Shown here: one piece after another, positions 60,594-64,000 of the stretch
Position numbering within the stretch: the stretch's first letter is position 1
Layout of the letters: every line of letters begins with the position of its first letter
NCBI RefSeq assembly: GCF_040683095.1
Contig: NZ_JBFBCI010000010.1
Location: 109,069 to 173,068 of the forward strand
DNA: 64,000 nt
Direction of reading: 5' to 3'
Source of the DNA: Sphaerisporangium sp040683095
GTDB lineage: Bacteria > Actinomycetota > Actinomycetes > Streptosporangiales > Streptosporangiaceae
Made by a program: the position numbers and the translations under genes
Notes under the pieces: generated by a model
What the model was told of the DNA's origin: nothing
Database searches by the model: none
The model's input: the letters and a program-made list of their open reading frames with translations, nothing else

Positions 60594-61588
60594 AGGAGTT
60601 CGCCTATCAGCGGGCGACGCGGGTCCGTGACGCGCTCACGCTGGTCGCCGGGAACGACGGCGCCCGGTATCTGGGCGGCGGCACGAACCTCGTCGACCTG
60701 ATGAAGGACGGGGTCGAAGCGCCCACACGGCTGGTCGACGTGAGGTTCCTCCGGCTCGACGGTGTCGCCGAGGCGGCGGACGGCGGGCTGGTCATCGGCG
60801 CGACGACGACCAACAGCGATGTCGCGGCCCATCCCGAGGTGCGGCGCCGGTATCCGGCGCTGAGCCAGGCACTGCTGGCCGGCGCGTCGGGCCAGTTGCG
60901 GAACATGGCCACGGTGGGCGGCAACCTGCTGCAGCGGACCCGATGCGCGTACTTCGCCGACCCCTCCGAGCCGTGTAACAAGCGGGCGCCCGGCAGCGGA
61001 TGTCCGGCGATCGCCGGTGAGCACCACAACCACGCCATTTTGGGCTGGTCTGATCACTGCGTGGCCACCAATCCCTCGGACATGGCGGTGGCGCTGGCCG
61101 CGTTCGACGCGGTCATGCACTATGAGACGCTCGACGGGGCCGGTGAGATCCCGCTGCCGGAGTTCTATCTGCCGGTCGGCGCCACGCCGCAGCGGGAGAC
61201 GGCGCTGCCGCCGCACGCTCTGATTACCGCGGTCGCCCTCCCGGGGGCCGCGGTCTCGCCGAGGTCGCGGTACCGCAAGGTCCGCGAGCGTGCGTCGTAC
61301 GCGTTCGCCAACGTGTCCATCGCGGCCGATTGCGACATTCGTGACGGAGTAGTGCGTAACGCGCGCATCGCCCTCGGCGGCGTCGCGTCGCGGCCATGGC
61401 GGGCTCGGGCCGCCGAGGCCGTCCTGCGGGACGGTCCCGCCACCGCCGACCGCTTCCGAGCCGCCGCCGACGCGGAACTGTCCGCCGCGCGGCCATTACG
61501 CGACAACGGATACAAGGTGACATTGGCGCGCAACCTCATCGAGGCCGTCCTGACCGAGCTCACCGAGCCGACCGGCCGGGCCTCGTGA
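60590..61588 (+). CDS. Molybdenum hydroxylase FAD subunit with extra 4Fe-4S motif (PaoB/YagS type)
   Basis: 332 residues, GTG overlapping the previous stop (GTGA). FAD-binding LGGGTNLVDLMKDGV and NMATVGGNLLQRTRC. Cys119, Cys129, Cys138 and Cys157 (RCAYFADPSEPCNKRAPGSG, then DHCVATNPSDMA) match the inserted 4Fe-4S cluster found in PaoB/YagS and related subunits, unlike ordinary xanthine dehydrogenase. CO-dehydrogenase FAD C-terminal domain from about 210. Confidence 0.94.
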   Translation: MKEFAYQRATRVRDALTLVAGNDGARYLGGGTNLVDLMKDGVEAPTRLVDVRFLRLDGVAEAADGGLVIGATTTNSDVAAHPEVRRRYPALSQALLAGASGQLRNMATVGGNLLQRTRCAYFADPSEPCNKRAPGSGCPAIAGEHHNHAILGWSDHCVATNPSDMAVALAAFDAVMHYETLDGAGEIPLPEFYLPVGATPQRETALPPHALITAVALPGAAVSPRSRYRKVRERASYAFANVSIAADCDIRDGVVRNARIALGGVASRPWRARAAEAVLRDGPATADRFRAAADAELSAARPLRDNGYKVTLARNLIEAVLTELTEPTGRAS

Positions 61589-61622
61589 CGATCCGGCATA
61601 CCGTTCCGAAGGAGAGTCACGC

Positions 61623-63734
61623 GTGAACGCCTTCCTTGCCGAGCCGCCGGCAGGTGCCGTCGGGGTCCCACGGCCCCGGATCGAGGGAGCGGCCAAGGTC
61701 ACCGGCGGTGCACGCTACGCCGCCGACGAGCCGATGCCGAACCTGGCCTTCGGCTGCGTCGTCACGGCCACGGTGTCGCGAGGGCGTGTCCGCGACATCG
61801 ACATCTCGGCCGTACTGAGCATGCCGGGCGTGCTGGGCGTGATCGACCACAGGAATGCGCCTAGGCTCGACCCGCGGGCGGGGGGCATGTTCTTCGGCCC
61901 GGACGGCGGGCTGCTGCTGTTACAGGGCGACGTGATCCCTTACGCCGGCCGGCCGGTCGCGCTGGTGGTGGCGGAGACGCCGGAACAGGCCCGGGCGGCG
62001 GCCGAGGCGCTCCCCGTGACCTATGACGAGGAGCCGCACGACACGGATTTCTCCGCCGGCCACCCGGCGGCCCGGCCGGCGTCGGCGCTCTTCGGCCCGG
62101 ACGCGGATGTCGGAGATCTGGACGCCGAGCTGGCCGCGTCCGCGGTGGTCGTCGACGAGCGGTACCGCACGCCTGAGGAGCACTGCAGCGCCATGGAGCC
62201 GCACTCGGCGACCGCGTGGTGGGAGGGAGACCGCCTCCAGGCCGTCGACTCCAACCAGGGGCCCTTCGATGTCGTCCGCGTCCTGGCCACACTGTTCTCC
62301 CTGGACCTCGAACGGGTGCGCGTCCGCGCCGAGCACGTCGGCGGCGGTTTCGGATCCAAAGGACTGTGCGGCCCACAGCTCATCCTGGCGGTGATGGCCG
62401 CGACGCGGTTCGGGCGTCCGGTGCGGGTCACGCTGACCCGCGCCCAGGTGTTCCTGACGACCTCGATGAGGCCGCCGACCGACCAGCGGATCCGGATCGG
62501 CGCCGACGCGGACGGCCGGCTGCGGGCGATCCACCACCAGGCGGCGTTCGCGCTCTCACCGCTCGCCGACTACATCGAGCTCTGCACCGAACTCACCAAA
62601 ACGCTGTACGCCGCGCGCGCGATCCGTACCCGGCTCACCACGGTCCCGATCGACACCGTGCCGCCGTACTCGATGCGCGGACCGGGTGCGACGCCGGGCT
62701 CGTTCGCCCTGGAATCCGCCATGGACGAGCTGGCGGAGCGGCTGGGCATCGACCCCCTCGAACTGCGGCTGCGCAACGAACCCGCCGTCGGTCCCGTGTC
62801 CGGACTGCCGTTCAGCAGCCGCAACCTCGTCGCGTGCCTGCGCGAAGGCGCGCGCAGATTCGGCTGGGACACCCGTGACCACCGGCCGCGGACGCGGCGC
62901 GAGGGACGTCTGCTGGTGGGCACCGGGATGGCCGCCGTCTCCTTCAGCGCCGGCGCGTTCCCTTCGTCGGCGTCGATCACCGCGGAGACGGACGGGACCT
63001 TCACCGTGGCGATCGGCGCCGCCGACATCGGCACCGGCGCACGCACCGCGCTGACCGCGGTCGCGGCGGACGCGCTGGGGGTCGGCGTCGAGAGGATACG
63101 GATCCGGATCGCGGACAGCGACCTCGGTCCGGCGTGGAACGCCGGCGGCTCCCGGGGGACGACCTCGTGGTCGTGGGCGATCAGCGAGGCGGCGGCGAAG
63201 CTGCGCGACCGGATGCGCGGTCCGGCACGACCGGTGACCGCCACGGCCGACACCACGCGGATGCTCGATGACCTGCTGACCAAGGAACGGCACTCCTACA
63301 GCGCCGTGTTCGCCGAGGTGGCCGTCGACCCGGCGACCGGCGAGGTGCGCGTGCGACGGCTGCTGGGCATGTTCGCCGTGGGCCGGGTGGTCAACCCGCT
63401 GACGGCTCGCAGCCAGGTCGTCGGAGGGATGATCGGAGGGCTGTCCATGGCTCTGCACGAGGAGGGCGTCCGCGATCCGGTCTCGGGCAGGCAGGTCAAC
63501 GCGGACTTCGCCGGCTATCACATCGCCGCGCACGCCGACGTGCCCGAGATCGAAGCCGACTTCGTACCCGATCACGAACCCGGCATCCCGATGGGCATCA
63601 AGGGCGCCGGCGAGATCGGCAATGTCGGCACCGCCGCCGCGATCGCCAACGCCGTGTGGCATGCCACCGGGCGTCGCCAGCGGACACTGCCGATCCGTCT
63701 CGACCGCGTAGTGGAGGAGCGTCCTCTGGAGTAG
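61623..63734 (+). CDS. Molybdenum hydroxylase catalytic subunit (PaoC-like aldehyde oxidoreductase)
   Basis: 703 residues from GTG 61623 (AAGGAGAG upstream). RIEGAAKVTGGARYAADEP, then the aldehyde-oxidase a/b hammerhead, and Mo-pterin domains with VGGGFGSKG, YSMRGPGATPGSFALESAMD, NAGGSRGTTSW and the catalytic Glu664 in KGAGEIGNVG. Molybdopterin cytosine dinucleotide cofactor expected. With the 4Fe-4S FAD subunit the best guess is an aromatic-aldehyde or N-heterocycle oxidoreductase rather than xanthine dehydrogenase. No xdhC-type maturation gene is visible before the window ends. Confidence 0.95.
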   Translation: MNAFLAEPPAGAVGVPRPRIEGAAKVTGGARYAADEPMPNLAFGCVVTATVSRGRVRDIDISAVLSMPGVLGVIDHRNAPRLDPRAGGMFFGPDGGLLLLQGDVIPYAGRPVALVVAETPEQARAAAEALPVTYDEEPHDTDFSAGHPAARPASALFGPDADVGDLDAELAASAVVVDERYRTPEEHCSAMEPHSATAWWEGDRLQAVDSNQGPFDVVRVLATLFSLDLERVRVRAEHVGGGFGSKGLCGPQLILAVMAATRFGRPVRVTLTRAQVFLTTSMRPPTDQRIRIGADADGRLRAIHHQAAFALSPLADYIELCTELTKTLYAARAIRTRLTTVPIDTVPPYSMRGPGATPGSFALESAMDELAERLGIDPLELRLRNEPAVGPVSGLPFSSRNLVACLREGARRFGWDTRDHRPRTRREGRLLVGTGMAAVSFSAGAFPSSASITAETDGTFTVAIGAADIGTGARTALTAVAADALGVGVERIRIRIADSDLGPAWNAGGSRGTTSWSWAISEAAAKLRDRMRGPARPVTATADTTRMLDDLLTKERHSYSAVFAEVAVDPATGEVRVRRLLGMFAVGRVVNPLTARSQVVGGMIGGLSMALHEEGVRDPVSGRQVNADFAGYHIAAHADVPEIEADFVPDHEPGIPMGIKGAGEIGNVGTAAAIANAVWHATGRRQRTLPIRLDRVVEERPLE

Positions 63735-63875
63735 TGGCCTGCCGCGATCACCATGCCGATGTCGTCGGGTTCGCCCAGTCAGACCGTCGACCGTGACCAG
63801 CCGGGCCGCCGTGCCGGATTCGCCCTGCAACCGCACGGGCCCGTTCGGAGTCGTGATCACGTGGCTGGGAAAGGA

Positions 63876-63906
63876 TTGGACGGGGTGATGCTCGGGCTTG
63901 TAGCGT
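63876..63906 (+). promoter_or_regulatory. Candidate promoter before a tiny ORF
   Basis: TTGGAC (63876-63881) and TAGCGT (63901-63906) are separated by 19 nt, longer than the usual 17-18. Such spacing is seen at MerR-controlled promoters. It is about 38 nt upstream of the 17-codon ORF. Weak by itself. Confidence 0.3.
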
Positions 63907-63943
63907 GCAGTTGACCGTGACACCGCCCGAGGAGGTGAGACCC

Positions 63944-63997
63944 ATGAACGCTGTATCGATGTGGGTGCTCCCCCTTCCCGTCACGGCCGGCGATTGA
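63944..63997 (+). CDS. Possible 17-residue leader peptide or micro-ORF
   Basis: ATG 63944 follows a near-perfect GAGGAGGTGAG at 5-9 nt, the strongest ribosome-binding site in the last 2 kb. It codes for MNAVSMWVLPLPVTAGD and then TGA. It may be a leader coupled to a gene beyond the window, or the true downstream start may lie outside. No other gene is seen in 63735-64000. Confidence 0.35.
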   Translation: MNAVSMWVLPLPVTAGD

Positions 63998-64000
63998 GGT

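Noticed and set aside
1..64000. Mobile elements, tRNA genes, prophage, replication origin
   Set aside because: No transposase, integrase, terminal inverted repeats with target duplications, cloverleaf with CCA end, or DnaA-box cluster was seen. Small tRNAs could be missed by eye.

Overview
The window is chromosomal DNA from a high-GC actinomycete. GC content is very high throughout, GTG starts and 4-nt ATGA/GTGA gene overlaps are frequent, and the families present (PriA-type HisA, DUF5753 XRE regulators, CD225 and Trp-operon membrane proteins, MurA with Asp at the Cys position) are actinobacterial. The order pyk / gltDB / lgt / trp genes / hisI, plus a separate his operon, suggests Streptosporangiales or a close relative. 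That placement is inference. I saw no rRNA, tRNA, CRISPR array, integrase or transposase.

Layout. 1-19.0 kb is almost entirely minus strand: pyruvate kinase (cut by the window edge), a secreted subtilase, glutamate synthase (gltB, gltD, closed by a strong intrinsic terminator), two tandem paralogous membrane-anchored proteins of unknown function, lgt, a DsbA-like/MauE-like thiol redox pair, trpA-trpB-trpC, two small membrane proteins (DUF2752, CD225), a Trp-operon-associated membrane protein and hisI. trpE is not in this cluster. 19.3-25.9 kb is plus strand: a DUF5753 XRE regulator with two small unknown proteins sharing a repeated promoter motif, then a five-gene SsuD-like monooxygenase / polar amino-acid ABC importer / GNAT cluster that resembles S-alkylcysteine salvage operons. 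25.9-29.4 kb holds a heterodimeric ABC exporter with one degenerate ATP site. 29.6-30.6 kb has a TIGR03085 protein and a 53-residue microprotein.

30.9-36.7 kb is a minus-strand his operon (hisD-hisC-hisB-51 aa protein-hisH-117 aa protein-priA/hisA-hisF) with tight overlaps. It diverges from ybaK, which is followed by an amidase. 38.9-40.6 kb holds a ChrB-N-like protein divergent from a COG4280-type membrane protein and a 69-residue partner. A threonine-synthase-like PLP enzyme follows. 41.9-46.8 kb is a possible thiol or drug defence island: thioredoxin, DHA2 MFS exporter, CPYC flavin disulfide oxidoreductase, XRE-cupin regulator and SAM methyltransferase. 47.0-51.7 kb has DUF1684, a PmtA-like methyltransferase, a NarL-type two-component pair and a small membrane protein. 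51.9-55.6 kb is cell wall: MurA and a class A PBP. 55.7-59.8 kb contains an orphan protein, a secreted protein built of three Cys-pair repeats, an alpha/beta hydrolase and a divergent MmyB-type XRE regulator. 60.0-63.7 kb encodes a three-subunit molybdenum hydroxylase of PaoABC type.

Cross-cutting observation: nine genes have a TANNNT hexamer exactly 6-7 nt before the start codon, as expected of leaderless transcripts. Start codons were chosen by ribosome-binding site, overlap and family alignment from memory. No database search was possible.
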